Source: Bedellia somnulentella (Eukaryota; Arthropoda; Insecta; Lepidoptera; Bedelliidae). Taken from it: 64,000 nt of DNA. Of the stretch, positions 22,008 to 32,988 are shown one piece after another. Each line of letters begins with the position of its first letter. The first letter of the stretch is position 1. The notes under the pieces are model-generated. The model was not told where the DNA came from and searched no databases. It saw only the letters and a list, made by a program, of their open reading frames with translations. The stretch is taken from the NCBI GenBank assembly GCA_963576735.1, contig OY755173.1:5054873-5118872 (forward strand). The letters are read 5' to 3'. The position numbers and the translations under genes are program-made.

Positions 22008-25000
22008 GTGCCGCCATTGATCAAGATAAAATTACTACTAAATAAAAATATTGAAGTATCAGGGATCTATGACTCTGGATCTAATGTGTCATTGATAAAC
22101 TCAAAGATATTAAAGATAAAGCAAAACAAAGGCACTCTTTCAAATGATACTAATCTAAAAACGATTAATGGCGTCAAAAAAGCTATCGGAATAATTTCAC
22201 TGGACATAGCCATCTTTGATATTGAGAAAAAAATGAATGTTTTTGTGATAGATAACGAAAATTTTGATTATGACTTTTTAGTGGGACTAGATTGTATACA
22301 AGAATTTCATCTAGTTCAAGACGAAAATCTGAAAATTCATCAAAAATTACCTACACAAAACAAGGAAAGAGTTTCTAAGGAAACAAATACAGATATTGAT
22401 TCTAAGGAATTAAAAATGGATAATATCATAAACTACAATGAAAGTTTTAAAACAAAAGACTTTAGAATTTGTATTAATCACTTGAGTTTTGAGGAACAGA
22501 CAATAATTGATGACTTAATAACAGAAAACCAGTCAGTGTTTGCGACGGACAAATATGACATTGGAAAGGTAAAAGGTTATGAAGCACACATCGATCTACA
22601 AGTAGAAAAATATTGCAGTAAAAGACCATATCGTTGCACAGTGGAAGACAAGAAAGAAATCGAAAGCCAAATAGCAAAACTACTGGAAAAGAATATAATA
22701 GAAGAATCATATAGCCCATTGGCAGCGCCTGTTACATTGGCCTATAAAAGAGAAGAAAACAGAAAATCAAGACTGTGTATAGACTTCAGAGATTTAAATA
22801 AGATTGTTGTACCACAGTCACAGCCCTTCCCGCTCATCGAGGACTTAATAGTAAAAACAAGAAATTGTAAATATTTTTCAACGCTGGACCTTAATTCTGC
22901 TTTTTGGTCCATACCACTGCGTGTCACAGATAGACACAAAACGGCATTTGTGACACAAGAAGGTCATTACCAATGGACCTGTCTACCATTTGGATTGAAG
23001 ACCGCTCCAGCCATATTCCAAAGGATAATGTGTAATATTATACGGAAGCATAATCTTGGAGAGTTCACAGTATGTTTTATTGATGACATTCTGTTGTTTT
23101 CGAAGTCATTCTCGGATCATATAAGATATCTGAAGCAGTTATTTCAAGCAATTCAAAGCGAAGGTATGAAACTAAAATTCTCTAAATGCACATTTGCAGC
23201 CGATTCAGTAAAATACTTGGGGCATGTAATCCAGAATAATTCAGTCAGACCTCTGAAAGATAATTTGATATCAATTAAAAATTTCCCGATTCCAAAAACT
23301 CCAAAAAATGTGAGACAATTTTTAGGAAAGATAAACTTTTACCATAAATATGTGCCAAATATTGCAATAAAATTAGAACCACTACATAATCTTTTGAGAA
23401 AAGGACAACCTTTCATCTGGACTGACAAATGTCAAGAGTCATTTGAAGAAATGAAACATATATTATGTTCCCAACCAATATTAACAATTTATGACCCAAA
23501 CTTACCTATTCACATATACACAGATGCCAGCATATTAGGAGTAGGAGCAGTTCTGAAACAAAAACAAAAAAACAACGAAGAAAAACCTGTAGCCTACTTT
23601 TCAAAGAAATTAAATGAAGTGCAAAAAAGGAAGAAGGCTGTGTATCTGGAATGTCTGGCAATTAAAGAATGTGTTCAGTATTGGCAACACCTACTAATAG
23701 GCAGAAAATTCACAGTCTTTACAGATCACAAGCCACTGGAAAATATGAACATAAAATGTAGAACAGACGAAGAGCTAGGTGACTTAACTCATTATTTATC
23801 GCAATATGATTTCCAAATTAAATATTCTCCAGGAAGATATAATGTTGAAGCAGATTGCCTGAGCAGAAACCCGGTTCTCGAACCAGAAGAAAACTTAGAA
23901 GAACAGCTAAAAATAGTAAACATGATAACAATAGAAGATATTTTACAAGATCAAAATCAAAATGAATATATACAAAGCAAGAGCGATAAGTTATATACAA
24001 AAACCAATGTGTATTACAAGAAAGTAAGAGAAAAAGAAAAAATTATTATATCAGAGAAATTAAGCATAGAGCTCATGAAGAAAATACATTCAGATCTAAG
24101 CCATATCGGAATTAAACAAATGCAAAAAATGATAAGCACTGTGTATACAGCAGAGAACATGACGAAAAACATAAAAATAATTTGTGAAAGCTGCACAATA
24201 TGCATAAAGAATAAATCAAGAGGAAAAAATAAATATGGATTAATGTCACAATTGGGGCCTGCCAAAAAACCATTTCAGATATGTTCCATCGATACCATTG
24301 GAGGCTTTGGAGGATCCCGATCAACAAAGAGATATTTACACCTATTATCAGATCATTTTACAAGGTATGCATACATACTAACATCCAGTAGACAAAATGC
24401 AAATGATTTTATCAAACTTATAAAAAGTTGTACAGAATGTGATGACATAGAAGTGATACTCTCGGACCAATACCCAGGTATCAACTCAAGAGATTTCAAG
24501 AGTTTTTTAGATGAGAATAATATACAAATCATATTTACAGCAGTAAACTCACCTTTCTCGAATGGTTTGAATGAGAGACTAAACCAAACGCTGGTCAACA
24601 AAATCAGATGTAAAATAAATGAACAAGATACAAGAATGGCATGGACGACTGTGGCACACAATTGTGTAAAGAAATACAACGAGACAGTGCACACAGTTAC
24701 TGGATATGCTCCGAAATACTTACTTTATGGCACAGATGTCACTATTTTGCCAAATGAGCTAAAACAGGAAAGAACTAAACATGATTTAATCCAAGATAGG
24801 AGAAGAGCTCTAGAAAACTCAATCAAATCACATAATTATAACAAGACAATTTATGATAAGCATCGAAAATATATAGACTTCAACGTAGGAGACATGGTTT
24901 TTGTGGAAAACGGGAACAAATTAAACAGGAAAAAACTTGATGAACTGAAAATAGGACCCTACAAGATTATAGAAAAAATATCTACATCAATATACAAGAT

Positions 25001-25079
25001 AAACACTGATCACAAGAGATCAGAGTCTAACTACTTCCACATATCGAAGCTCACACCGGCTCCTGCTATCTACGTGTGA
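22008..25079 (+). CDS. Pol polyprotein (protease, RT, RNase H, integrase)
   Basis: 1023 codons, intact. Its frame has no ATG near the start (GTG at 22008) and is presumably reached by minus-one frameshifting from gag. Domains in order: aspartic protease DSG at 22-24; reverse transcriptase with LDL at 293-295 and FIDD at 357-360; RNase H with YTDAS at 504-508 and TDH at 572-574; integrase with H694-X4-H699 and C729-X2-C732 zinc site, then D762, D820 and E856 (35 residues between the last two, DD35E); a GPY module near 985. All key residues are present, so only gag is broken in this copy. Confidence 0.93.
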   Translation: MPPLIKIKLLLNKNIEVSGIYDSGSNVSLINSKILKIKQNKGTLSNDTNLKTINGVKKAIGIISLDIAIFDIEKKMNVFVIDNENFDYDFLVGLDCIQEFHLVQDENLKIHQKLPTQNKERVSKETNTDIDSKELKMDNIINYNESFKTKDFRICINHLSFEEQTIIDDLITENQSVFATDKYDIGKVKGYEAHIDLQVEKYCSKRPYRCTVEDKKEIESQIAKLLEKNIIEESYSPLAAPVTLAYKREENRKSRLCIDFRDLNKIVVPQSQPFPLIEDLIVKTRNCKYFSTLDLNSAFWSIPLRVTDRHKTAFVTQEGHYQWTCLPFGLKTAPAIFQRIMCNIIRKHNLGEFTVCFIDDILLFSKSFSDHIRYLKQLFQAIQSEGMKLKFSKCTFAADSVKYLGHVIQNNSVRPLKDNLISIKNFPIPKTPKNVRQFLGKINFYHKYVPNIAIKLEPLHNLLRKGQPFIWTDKCQESFEEMKHILCSQPILTIYDPNLPIHIYTDASILGVGAVLKQKQKNNEEKPVAYFSKKLNEVQKRKKAVYLECLAIKECVQYWQHLLIGRKFTVFTDHKPLENMNIKCRTDEELGDLTHYLSQYDFQIKYSPGRYNVEADCLSRNPVLEPEENLEEQLKIVNMITIEDILQDQNQNEYIQSKSDKLYTKTNVYYKKVREKEKIIISEKLSIELMKKIHSDLSHIGIKQMQKMISTVYTAENMTKNIKIICESCTICIKNKSRGKNKYGLMSQLGPAKKPFQICSIDTIGGFGGSRSTKRYLHLLSDHFTRYAYILTSSRQNANDFIKLIKSCTECDDIEVILSDQYPGINSRDFKSFLDENNIQIIFTAVNSPFSNGLNERLNQTLVNKIRCKINEQDTRMAWTTVAHNCVKKYNETVHTVTGYAPKYLLYGTDVTILPNELKQERTKHDLIQDRRRALENSIKSHNYNKTIYDKHRKYIDFNVGDMVFVENGNKLNRKKLDELKIGPYKIIEKISTSIYKINTDHKRSESNYFHISKLTPAPAIYV

Positions 25080-25141
25080 AGAGTGTATGCCGGGAACATA
25101 AACCTCATTGTTTATATTCACTTTTACTCATTGTTTATCTC

Positions 25142-25155
25142 TTTTGGGGGGGAGA
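25142..25155 (+). other. Polypurine tract of the LTR element
   Basis: TTTTGGGGGGGAGA directly precedes the 3' LTR start (TGTAAAG at 25156). It has the position and composition expected of the plus-strand primer. Confidence 0.8.
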
Positions 25156-25526
25156 TGTAAAGAAAACTATAGTTTCCTTTATTTGAATTTACACGCGCAT
25201 ATAGCAACTCTTTGGTAGTTTAGAGTTTTTAAGAAAGAGTAAACTGTGACGGTCATGACGCACGCTTTTGGTTAATGTCAAATAAGAAAAATTTCTCTTT
25301 ACAAAGAATAAGTTAATATCTAATTTTAAATAAAATAAGAAATCGACACCGGAATAATAACATTTAATGTCGTTTCTTTGATTTACAGGTATGTAAGTTA
25401 ATGTTTGTTTGATTTGTTTCATGATTTGTTTCTTAGATTAACTGAAATAAATCTTTGATTTACAGAGAAACTCAATGTGTTTGATTGACGGTGCCATATA
25501 TCAAGCCACTATAAAATAATATTATA
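25156..25526 (+). repeat. 3' LTR
   Basis: I read it as identical over 371 bp to the 5' LTR. The AG|GT juxtaposed splice-like junction lies at 25388/25389. The pol stop is 76 bp upstream. Confidence 0.9.
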
Positions 25527-25739
25527 TATATACCAATTAAATTTATCAGATTTAACAAATGATTTCACGTGTAGTTAATCCTAGTTCTGGTATTGTCCAA
25601 AATTAAATATTATCGCCTTATCGGATTATTACATAATTTTATTGTACAATTACATTACGTGAACTGAATAAGATGACATACATACATACGTATAAAACGT
25701 ACCATAACCTAACCTAACCAGACCATTGCATTTTTGAGT

Positions 25740-25925
25740 TGATAGGTTTGTCTGGGTAACAGTTCTGCCTAGGTTAAACTAGTTTCTCCTTTCAGCCAAA
25801 GGAGAAACCAGTATAGCCTAATCTCTACTGGTTTTTCCTATCGCCTAAAAAAATTACGTTGAAATAAAATTACGCTATTATTGGTTAAGTCTAGGAGAAA
25901 CTAGTTTTTCCAAAAATCGGGTTTG
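25740..25925. repeat. Foldback-like short element
   Basis: GGTTTGTCTGGGTAACAG at the left and GGGTTTGGCTGGTAACAT at the right bracket internal copies of AAACTAGTTTCTCC-type words in both orientations (around 25778, 25808 and 25903). It looks like a small MITE; borders are approximate. Confidence 0.4.
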
Positions 25926-26674
25926 GCTGGTAACATATATGTTACTTATCATTGAGGAATAAATTTGACTGCTCTACTCAATTTTGTGCGATATTGGTCT
26001 ACCTTTAGTCATATATTTTCATACAATTTGACTTTGGACTGCCTATTTATGTTTTGCATTTGATTAAATAACATTCGCAGTGTTCCTCCTATACTTTGCT
26101 TATTTATATCTCTTGTATCAAGATACTTTCATATATTCCTTGCTTGTTAGCCAATCCATCTTAACATTATCTTTATCTTTACTTTACACATGGACACTTT
26201 TGCCAAATGTCCTTCTCAAATCACACTATTTCTCACTCTGTCATTTACCTAACAATACATTTTCGAACGGCTTTATCGATATGTTAATTATTGTCACTGA
26301 TGTCGTATTGAAATAGTTCTAGGGTAACGACTTGCAATTAAAGCTACACAAATACATTCTTTAAAAAGTCGTTCTTTAATCTACTAAAATATTAGAACTA
26401 CATGCATTATTACAAATACTCACACTTTCATTTACAAAAAAAGGTATTGAATGTCGCTTTGTACATTTTAAATCCATTAAAAATGTCGTCAATTGCTAGA
26501 CGTATATAGTCCTGAAATGTCCCCAACCCAGCAGGGGCGGTCCCTGTTCTTGTACACAAGTTTATATCATCTGACATATTTAGTTTCAATAGGTATGTGC
26601 TTCATGAATGGTCACATTAATTTTTATTAGTAGTGGTCTTTTATATTTTAAACATTAACTATATAAACATTAGT

Positions 26675-26800
26675 ATACTCTCGCCATTACTTCCCATTGG
26701 GTAGGGCGGAGACTAACGATTGCCACTTTATACGTTCCAGGCGAACCTCTCGAGCTTCATTTATATTCATCAATTTTTTCATACATGCCCTTTTAAAGAA
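26675..26800 (-). mobile_element. RTE-like LINE 3' end fragment
   Basis: Minus-strand match to the family tail: ACTCTCGCCATTACTTCCCA, TGCCACTTTATACG, CATACATGCCCTTTTA. It is 5' truncated. Confidence 0.6.
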
Positions 26801-27590
26801 AGAAAGTAATCAAGAGATAGTTACACTCACACAGATTTAGACTCACTTAACAGTCAGCATAAAAAAGTAAACATAAATCTTACTATTCTTACTTCAGACG
26901 CATGCCTTTTTGAGCGCATTTTCTATTTGATCTAAATGTGCCCTGCTGGTTACTGTGTGTGTACCACATTTATGAAAATAAAATAATTTCGATCGATAGA
27001 CGAATTTTATGGCACGCTTTTTCAAGATTTATATTTATATTGGGAATTAATTCCCACTAATATATAAGCCTACCCTTCAAAAGCGTGTTTCTCTGTTTTT
27101 TCAAACATCATTTATTTTTAACTATCTAGTACTGAATAATCTGAAATTATTTAATCCTGGTTACCCTAATTAGGATATTGGGATGAACGTATAGAATTAT
27201 GTTATTGTCGTAGCTTCTCGATAAGTGTACCAATTTTGAATTAAATCGGTCCGTTTAAAGTAAGCCAAAATTTAGTTTAAAGGAGTTGGTTACACACACA
27301 TATATACACACAGGTGAAGCTTACATAAGCGTGTTAATATCCATAAATCTATGTTTATGCCAAGGCACTGGAAAATGTTAGAGATGATCCGTTCACCTGT
27401 GGCAAACTTTGTTAATAATTCATCCTATTATACCACAATGAATGAACCATATATATGGTTATAACCAGTGAATCGTCTCGGTTATAAACGCAATCATAGC
27501 AAACTTTCCCTGCTACTGTAGAATAACAGATTTGAGTTCCGTTTACCTCTGTTTATTATTTTAAGGCCGATTTTTCCACATTTAGTTTAA

Positions 27591-27830
27591 AGCTGTGTAG
27601 TGTCGGCTTAGAATAGCACTACCCTATTTCTTTCGATGGGTGTACGTAAGAGACGACTTACGGTATTGGGGCTTTTAAGGGATATTTGGGCGATACGGTT
27701 GGAGACCCATCACCAACAACCTATATTTCACCATCTTTTTCTCACGCAACTTCCAAAAGTGGATGAGGAATTTCTAATTCCCTAGCTCTGGCTACCCCTT
27801 CAAGGGATTTATAGCCGTGAGTACTAACAT
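27591..27830 (+). repeat. TATG-tailed SINE-like element
   Basis: It opens GCTGTGTAGTGTCGGCTTAG and closes TTTATAGCCGTGAGTA with a short degenerate tail. It is nearly complete and differs by scattered substitutions from the copy at 10692. Confidence 0.75.
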
Positions 27831-28099
27831 TAAGCATATACATATGTTTGTTAGTTTAAAGTTTTCTTGGGTTTAAATTAAACTAATGTTAGCAATTGTA
27901 CTACTTGAATTCGTTTTGAGCAGCCCAGTAGAAATACGTGAAAAGTAACTTCATCACATATGTTCCACCGAAAGGCTTGAGCCATCTGAATTGGTGATTT
28001 GGCCAAGTCTGCAATGCAAACTATTGATATCTGATAGACTATATAGTAGCTAGAACCTACACGTCAAAGGTTTTTTCCTCATCACAAACCACACAAATC

Positions 28100-28165
28100 G
28101 AAATTGAGAGTGTACCTCCGAGAATCGAACTCGAGCCGGCCTGCTCGTCTCCAACTATTGAACTA
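28100..28165 (-). repeat. tRNA-like SINE head, degraded
   Basis: On the minus strand a box-B-like GAGTTCGATTCTCGG follows an anticodon-arm-like stretch with GAGACGAGCAGG. The body to the left (about 27905..28095) includes CACACAAATCGAAATTGAGA. It is probably an old SINE. Confidence 0.35.
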
Positions 28166-28817
28166 TAGCTTAAAGTGATAGCAAATAATTATAAGGTAGC
28201 GAACAAGAGACATTGTGTATTTTGTCATATCATAATATATTTAAGCTAGTCCACATATAAAAAAAACGGTCTGATGATTTATGGAATTATCGTCGTGATG
28301 ATTTATTAATATCTTAAAATTATTATCTTTTTTATATAGAAAAATAGCTGGGTAGTGTAAGCCTGAAATAGCACTAAACCATTTCTTCCATGGGTTTCTA
28401 CTTGACAAGTAAGAGTCCGGGGAGAACCATACCAACTTTCCTTTATTTCTCTTTATTTCCCACTTAGTTTCCAAAGGTCGCCTATCGATTTCTAATTGCG
28501 AATCACTGGCTACCTATTTAGATTTAAAGCCGTATATGTATAGAAAGTTTCAGAATAATGAAATGGTGTTATCAGAACGAAGTGCTCGTATAATAGCATT
28601 TCTAGGTGCGGTGATATTCCCTTGGACTAGAGCTATTAAACCTTTTACTAGTGTCGTTAAATTTAAAGAGTTTGGTATTGAACATCGAAGTAATATCCGT
28701 AATACGGTATTTAAGTACGTAGTGGGCGGATTTTATCTCACCATTTAATACGTGAAGGGCGCTTATGAAGGGTGTCTTTTTGCAGAAGCATGCACAGATA
28801 AGGGTTTTATTGTAAAT

Positions 28818-29048
28818 GCCGTGTAGTGTCGGTTTAGAATAGCACTACCCCATTTCTTCCGGTGCGTGTACGTAAGAGGAGACTAACGGTATTGAGGCTT
28901 TTAAGGGATTTTTGGGCGATGCGGTTGGAAACCCATCACCAACAACCTTTATTTTACCATCTTTTCCCTGAGGCTGAGGATTTTTTTATTCCTTAGCTCT
29001 GGCTACCCCTTCTAGGGATCTATAGCCGTGAGTATATGTATGTATGTA
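28818..29048 (+). repeat. TATG-tailed SINE-like element
   Basis: A nearly complete copy: CCGTGTAGTGTCGGTTTAGA to GCCGTGAGTATATGTATGTA, with a short internal deletion near 28966. Confidence 0.75.
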
Positions 29049-29094
29049 AATGTACCAAGTTATATTTGTAAGTATAGATTATTACACACAAACA

Positions 29095-29500
29095 TTTAGT
29101 CAAGCCATTGTTTCGCGCCATGGGGTAGGCATAAAATGACGATCGCCACTGCGTACGATCCTGGCAAACCTCTCTAGCTTCGTTTACGTCCATCAATCTT
29201 TTCATACATGCTCTTTTATTCTTTATACTTCGGGCGCCTGCCTTTATGAACACACTCTCTATTTAGACCAGGCGTCCAGTCCAGGCGTGTCCTTCGTGGT
29301 TGTCCTCTACTAACATTATCTTCCGCATTGGCTCTTTTCACGCTATTTGCCACTCAATCACATAACCTTACATTACAATTTTTCTGAGGGGCCTCATCTT
29401 TAACTAGTGCATTACTACTCTACTGGATTCACTCTACTCTCATGTTTCTCAGCCACACCGAACATTCGCTTCTATTCATACACGTAGGAACTAAAACAGT
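29095..29500 (-). mobile_element. RTE-like LINE 3' fragment
   Basis: The minus strand encodes SIKNKRACMKRLMDVNEARE and further upstream degraded parts of the same C-terminal region as 11560..12180. It is frameshifted and truncated. Confidence 0.65.
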
Positions 29501-29936
29501 TTTTTATTAAAAATAAATTAGATTTTCATAAAGTTTGTGTCAAAAGCTTAGCAATATTTGTTGTAAACGAAATAACCTTCATAGCTCAGAGGGTAAACCA
29601 CCGCTTGTTGGAAGTTGATAAGATAGTAAAAATAAAGTAGTGTTGGTGAAGGGTTTCCAGCCGCCTTTCAATCACTTAATAACTCTATACCCTTAGTCAC
29701 CTCTTATGCCCTGCGGTAAGAAATTGGAACTATCCAAATCTATTCTAAGTTGACACTATACATAATAAGTACTCACTTTTTGGCTTGGGAAGTGCATTAA
29801 ACTTAATATTAAGTGAGCCGTGAAGCGATTACAATGTCGCATGCCACTACCCAGCGATCTAACATAAACCTGGAGTTGCAAATACGAGTAGCTGACGGAT
29901 ATTTTTAAAACCATCTAACATAATGTTGTTCCACAG

Positions 29937-30083
29937 ACGAGGATCCTCCCGAAGAGAGTGCCCCAGAGCGCAATGAGCCGGGCAGCATGGGCGCGCTGCA
30001 CGCCGCTCTGCATGCGCAGCTCGCGCACCAGCTGGCGCAGCAGCAGGCCGCGTTGGCGCATCACCACCAGAACAATAATATAG
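29937..30083 (+). CDS. Phactr: Phactr exon 4 (Ala/Gln/His linker)
   Basis: The acceptor is TGTTGTTCCACAG and the donor ATAG|GTATGT; 147 nt, phase 1-1, residues 141-189. It encodes an acidic start (EDPPEESAPERNEPGSMG) and a low-complexity Ala/His/Gln run ending HHHQNNNI. It is GC-rich with several codon repeats, unlike the flanking intron. No fold is expected; it is part of the poorly conserved linker between RPEL1 and the C-terminal block. A damaged partial copy lies 300 bp downstream. Confidence 0.88.
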   Translation, partial: TRILPKRVPQSAMSRAAWARCTPLCMRSSRTSWRSSRPRWRITTRTII

Positions 30084-30111
30084 GTATGTTGCTTAAACTA
30101 GCTTATCCGTA

Positions 30112-30398
30112 TAGTACAGTTCATTCGCTTAGATAGTGTCGCTTTTTTATCGCGCCGGCCGTTTTGGTGCGAGCCGCTGAGTTTCAATGGATGCGGCCGC
30201 ATGAACAAGTCAAGTTGACGAATTTGGAAATTGATATTTTAGTATTGATTTAGATCGTGACGATACTGGGTCTTTTATTTTGAATCAGGTGGTAATTATT
30301 CGGAAACGTTAAGTGATGAAGAATAATAATTGTTTAATTCGCATCAAGTTGTGCGTGCGGGTGCACCGACACTATCTAAGGGAATGAACTATATAGGA
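30112..30398. repeat. ~285-bp element with ~24-bp inverted ends
   Basis: AGTTCATTCGCTTAGATAGT at the left is repeated in inverted form near 30368..30390 (ACTATCTAAGGGAATGAACT), with one mismatch. It sits immediately after exon 4 and immediately before the partial exon-4 copy. It looks like a small non-autonomous DNA element. Confidence 0.55.
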
Positions 30399-30446
30399 CC
30401 CGGCAGCATGTACGCTGCATCACCAAAATAACAGTATAGGTATGTT
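30397..30446 (+). pseudogene. Partial, internally deleted copy of Phactr exon 4
   Basis: CCCGGCAGCATG, CATCACCA, AATAACAGTATAG and GGTATGTTG reproduce the start, middle and donor of exon 4, with most of the Ala/Gln segment missing. In the exon-4 frame it meets a TAA, so it cannot replace exon 4. The donor consensus survives. Confidence 0.55.
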
Positions 30447-31339
30447 GATCTTGCTTATACCTAGGTTATATGTAATGCGAGCGAGCGAGATAGCACTCTC
30501 GGCTGTTTTCCCATGCGGACGTTTCGCGGAGTGGTAGGAAGAACGTAAGACGAAAAATAGTTTGCCAATTTCATTGTCTGGGTCGAAGAGCATACTAGTG
30601 GCTTTCCCACTGTTACTCTCCTAGTCTATAAATACAATGCTTCAATAACCTAACCTTCTGGCTTTACCACATTATATCTGCACGACATTCTGAAGTAGAA
30701 TGAGGGTACTGCACTGTCGAAATTATGGCACGGCACCGTAACGTTAATTTTCAAGTCTCTGCAACCGGCCGTAGATTTGGATGTGGCGATGTCTGAATAT
30801 ATGGCACGGTCCTTAGATCTGTAAAGGTCTTGATATGAACCGCACAAGACGTGTTTTGTTCTTGGTGTTTACGAAGATAGTTGGAGAACAAATATAAAGA
30901 CCAAGTGTAGAATGAATCTACTACTTGAGCAAATTTGCAGCAATGCACCGTGCATTTCAGTGTTATAGCAACGTCCAGTTGCACGGCACTGCGCTGATTT
31001 TCCAGATCTCGATTTCAGAAATATTATAACGCTTTTTTTCGTTTTATCTATTTCATTTGATTAAAATATTGCAATATCCGCTAAATATTATTTTGATGAC
31101 TAACAATATTACTTGAAATCGTGGTTACACATGCACTAAAAATGATTTATGTTAATAAGTGAAGTGAAAACTTTAAGTACAATTCAAAAAAATTGCGCAC
31201 CGTTTTCTATTTAATGATGCAATAAAATACATATATTCAATAAAAATTGCTATCCACACCCAAAAATGGTTTTGGCTTGACACACATTCTTTTTAGATTA
31301 TTATTGTTTGCCTTTAATGTTATCTATGTAGTGTATAGT

Positions 31340-31515
31340 GTATTAGATGTGTAGTGTGGGACTGCCACTACCCCATTTCTTATAGTGAGTGTTTGTAAAA
31401 GACGGGGAATTTTAAGTGATTTTAGACGATAGGGTTGGAAACCCATCACTAACAACTGCTAAAAGTGGCTTGGGAATTTCTTATTCTTTTAACCTTTTAG
31501 GGATTTATAGCCAAT
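31340..31515 (+). repeat. TATG-tailed SINE-like element, diverged
   Basis: GTGTAGTGTGGGACTGCCAC to TTTAGGGATTTATAGCCAAT, with internal deletions. An old copy. Confidence 0.55.
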
Positions 31516-31528
31516 ATACTCAAGACTC

Positions 31529-31964
31529 AAACGTTCACGCCGAATATCCCCAAAGGTTTTGGCAGAGGTACTAATTCTTCTGAACATCACGTGACATTGT
31601 AACCTGCCCAGCTAGTACAAGCGCTATTATATCGACACGATAACGGTTAGAATGAGATGGCGGTAGACGATATTAACTAAGTGCGTAAGAGATGGGTGCT
31701 TTATCCCACGCGATAACTAATTTAAACATTAGCTCGATAGGGGGACGGCCTATCGCCGTTTCGTACGACTACACTGTCACATGACTAAGTAAAACTCATT
31801 TATGTTGGATTTCTCACGATGTTTTCCCTCACCGTTAATATCCATGATAAATTAACCACACATATGTCTTTACAAAAGACAGATTGGTGTAGGCCCGTCC
31901 CGGGATTAGAACACTCGTCATCTGCACGATAAGCGGTGTTCTACCCACTGAGCTATCACGTCGT
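31529..31964 (-). repeat. tRNA-headed SINE, diverged copy
   Basis: The tail side is ACGTTCACGCCGAATATCCC and the head side TTCTACCCACTGAGCTATCA. It is longer than the consensus because of an insertion near 31640..31720. It directly abuts the LINE fragment to its right. Confidence 0.7.
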
Positions 31965-31984
31965 TATAGTCAATATCACAGATC

Positions 31985-32400
31985 TGTATTTGAATAGATA
32001 ACGCAAGTGTCAATTCTTGTATAGAAACCAAGCGTGCCATTATTTTTCCACCTACTGTGACGTCACATGAGCAATTTAGTGATGGGAACTCCCCGTCAGC
32101 GCGTAAACGATTCAATCGATTATATTCGAGTGCATCGATAGGGCAAGAAATGATATTGAATGCATCTCTGATGGTAACCGGCTGTATATTGTCGCGTTTT
32201 GTAATCAACATATCGAAGGAACCTCCTTTGGATACCATCGATACGCCGTATATAGATGTTATAGTTCGGGTTCCACACTTGCGACGCGTATTCTAAATGG
32301 CTTCTAACAAACGAGCAGTAGATAATCTTAATAGCTTTGATATTATCAAAACCAGCGCAAGTTCTCATCAAGAATCCCAGAGCTTTTGATGACTTTGATA
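31985..32400 (-). mobile_element. LINE reverse transcriptase C-terminal remnant
   Basis: Two minus-strand frames share a LINE signature: IYCSFVRSHLEYASQVWNPN then IQRRFLRYVDYK (32120..32371), and ISCPIDALEYNRLNRLRADG in another frame (31985..32238). These are typical of the end of Jockey/R1-like RT proteins. It is frameshifted and truncated. Confidence 0.7.
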
Positions 32401-32627
32401 CTATAACAACAAATACAAGTAAAAAAAGGATTTTAAGTACTACCCTTACAATAAACGTGTTTTTTTCCGTATTTGTTTGCTCAATATTAAAACGTTTATA
32501 AGTAGATACTTAAAATTTTCACAGTATATTTACTTGTATATCACCTTTCAAAATAAATAATTAAATAACAGTAAAGTAAATATCAAAAACGTTATTTTCT
32601 ATTATAGATGATAGTACGGAACTCTTC

Positions 32628-32988
32628 ATAATAATAACATAACATAAACGTTCACGCCTAATATCCCCGAAGGGGTTGGCAGAGGTACTAATACTTCTGA
32701 ACATCACGTGACTTTGTCACCTGGTGTTCAGAGTACCCACGTTTTGCATGGACAGTGTACTCACGTGATAGGGGGCAGGCCTATCACCGTTTTGTACAAA
32801 TACACTGTCACATGACTAAGTACAACTCAGCCATGTGGGTTTCCTCACGATGTTTTTCCTCACCGTTAACAACCATGATAAATTAACCACACATATGTCT
32901 TTAGAAAAGACAAATTGGTGTAGGCCCGACCCAGGATTTGAACACTAGTCGTTTGCACGATAACCGAGTGTTCTACCCACTGGGCTAT
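32628..32988 (-). repeat. tRNA-headed SINE, full length, 13-bp TSD
   Basis: TACGGAACTCTTC occurs exactly at 32615..32627 and 32989..33001, bracketing a 361-bp minus-strand SINE. The head has box A (TAGCCCAGTGGGTAGAACAC on the minus strand) and box B (GTTCAAATCCTGG). The tail is a TAACA-type repeat. The perfect target duplication marks a young insertion. Confidence 0.88.

Larger units (their letters stand above)
19020..25526 (+). mobile_element. Ty3/Gypsy LTR retrotransposon, 6.5 kb, interrupted by a LINE
   Basis: It is bounded by two 371-bp direct repeats that I read as identical base for base. The inside is gag, then pol in the order protease, reverse transcriptase, RNase H, integrase, the Ty3/Gypsy (Metaviridae) arrangement. 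No env was seen. AT-rich flanks (ATAT) hide the exact target duplication. No tRNA-complementary primer site could be recognised after the 5' LTR. It lies in sense in a Phactr intron. Identical LTRs mean very recent integration; a LINE at 20077..21549 has since broken gag. Confidence 0.92.
17648..29936 (+). other. Phactr intron 3
   Basis: 12.3 kb. It holds the Ty3/Gypsy element with nested LINE (19020..25526), a foldback-like stretch at 25740..25925, LINE fragments at 26675 and 29095, and SINE-like copies at 27591 and 28818. A partial SINE-like copy is at about 18388..18465, next to AAGATAAGATAAAAGATATT at 18340, which resembles the tail of the nested LINE. In 25930..26670, 26800..27590 and 29500..29936 I see nothing I can name. 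Confidence 0.7.

Noticed and set aside
22474..24694. Minus-strand open frames opposite pol
   Set aside because: Antisense shadows of the A-rich pol coding sequence, rich in Leu, Phe and Ser, with no motifs.
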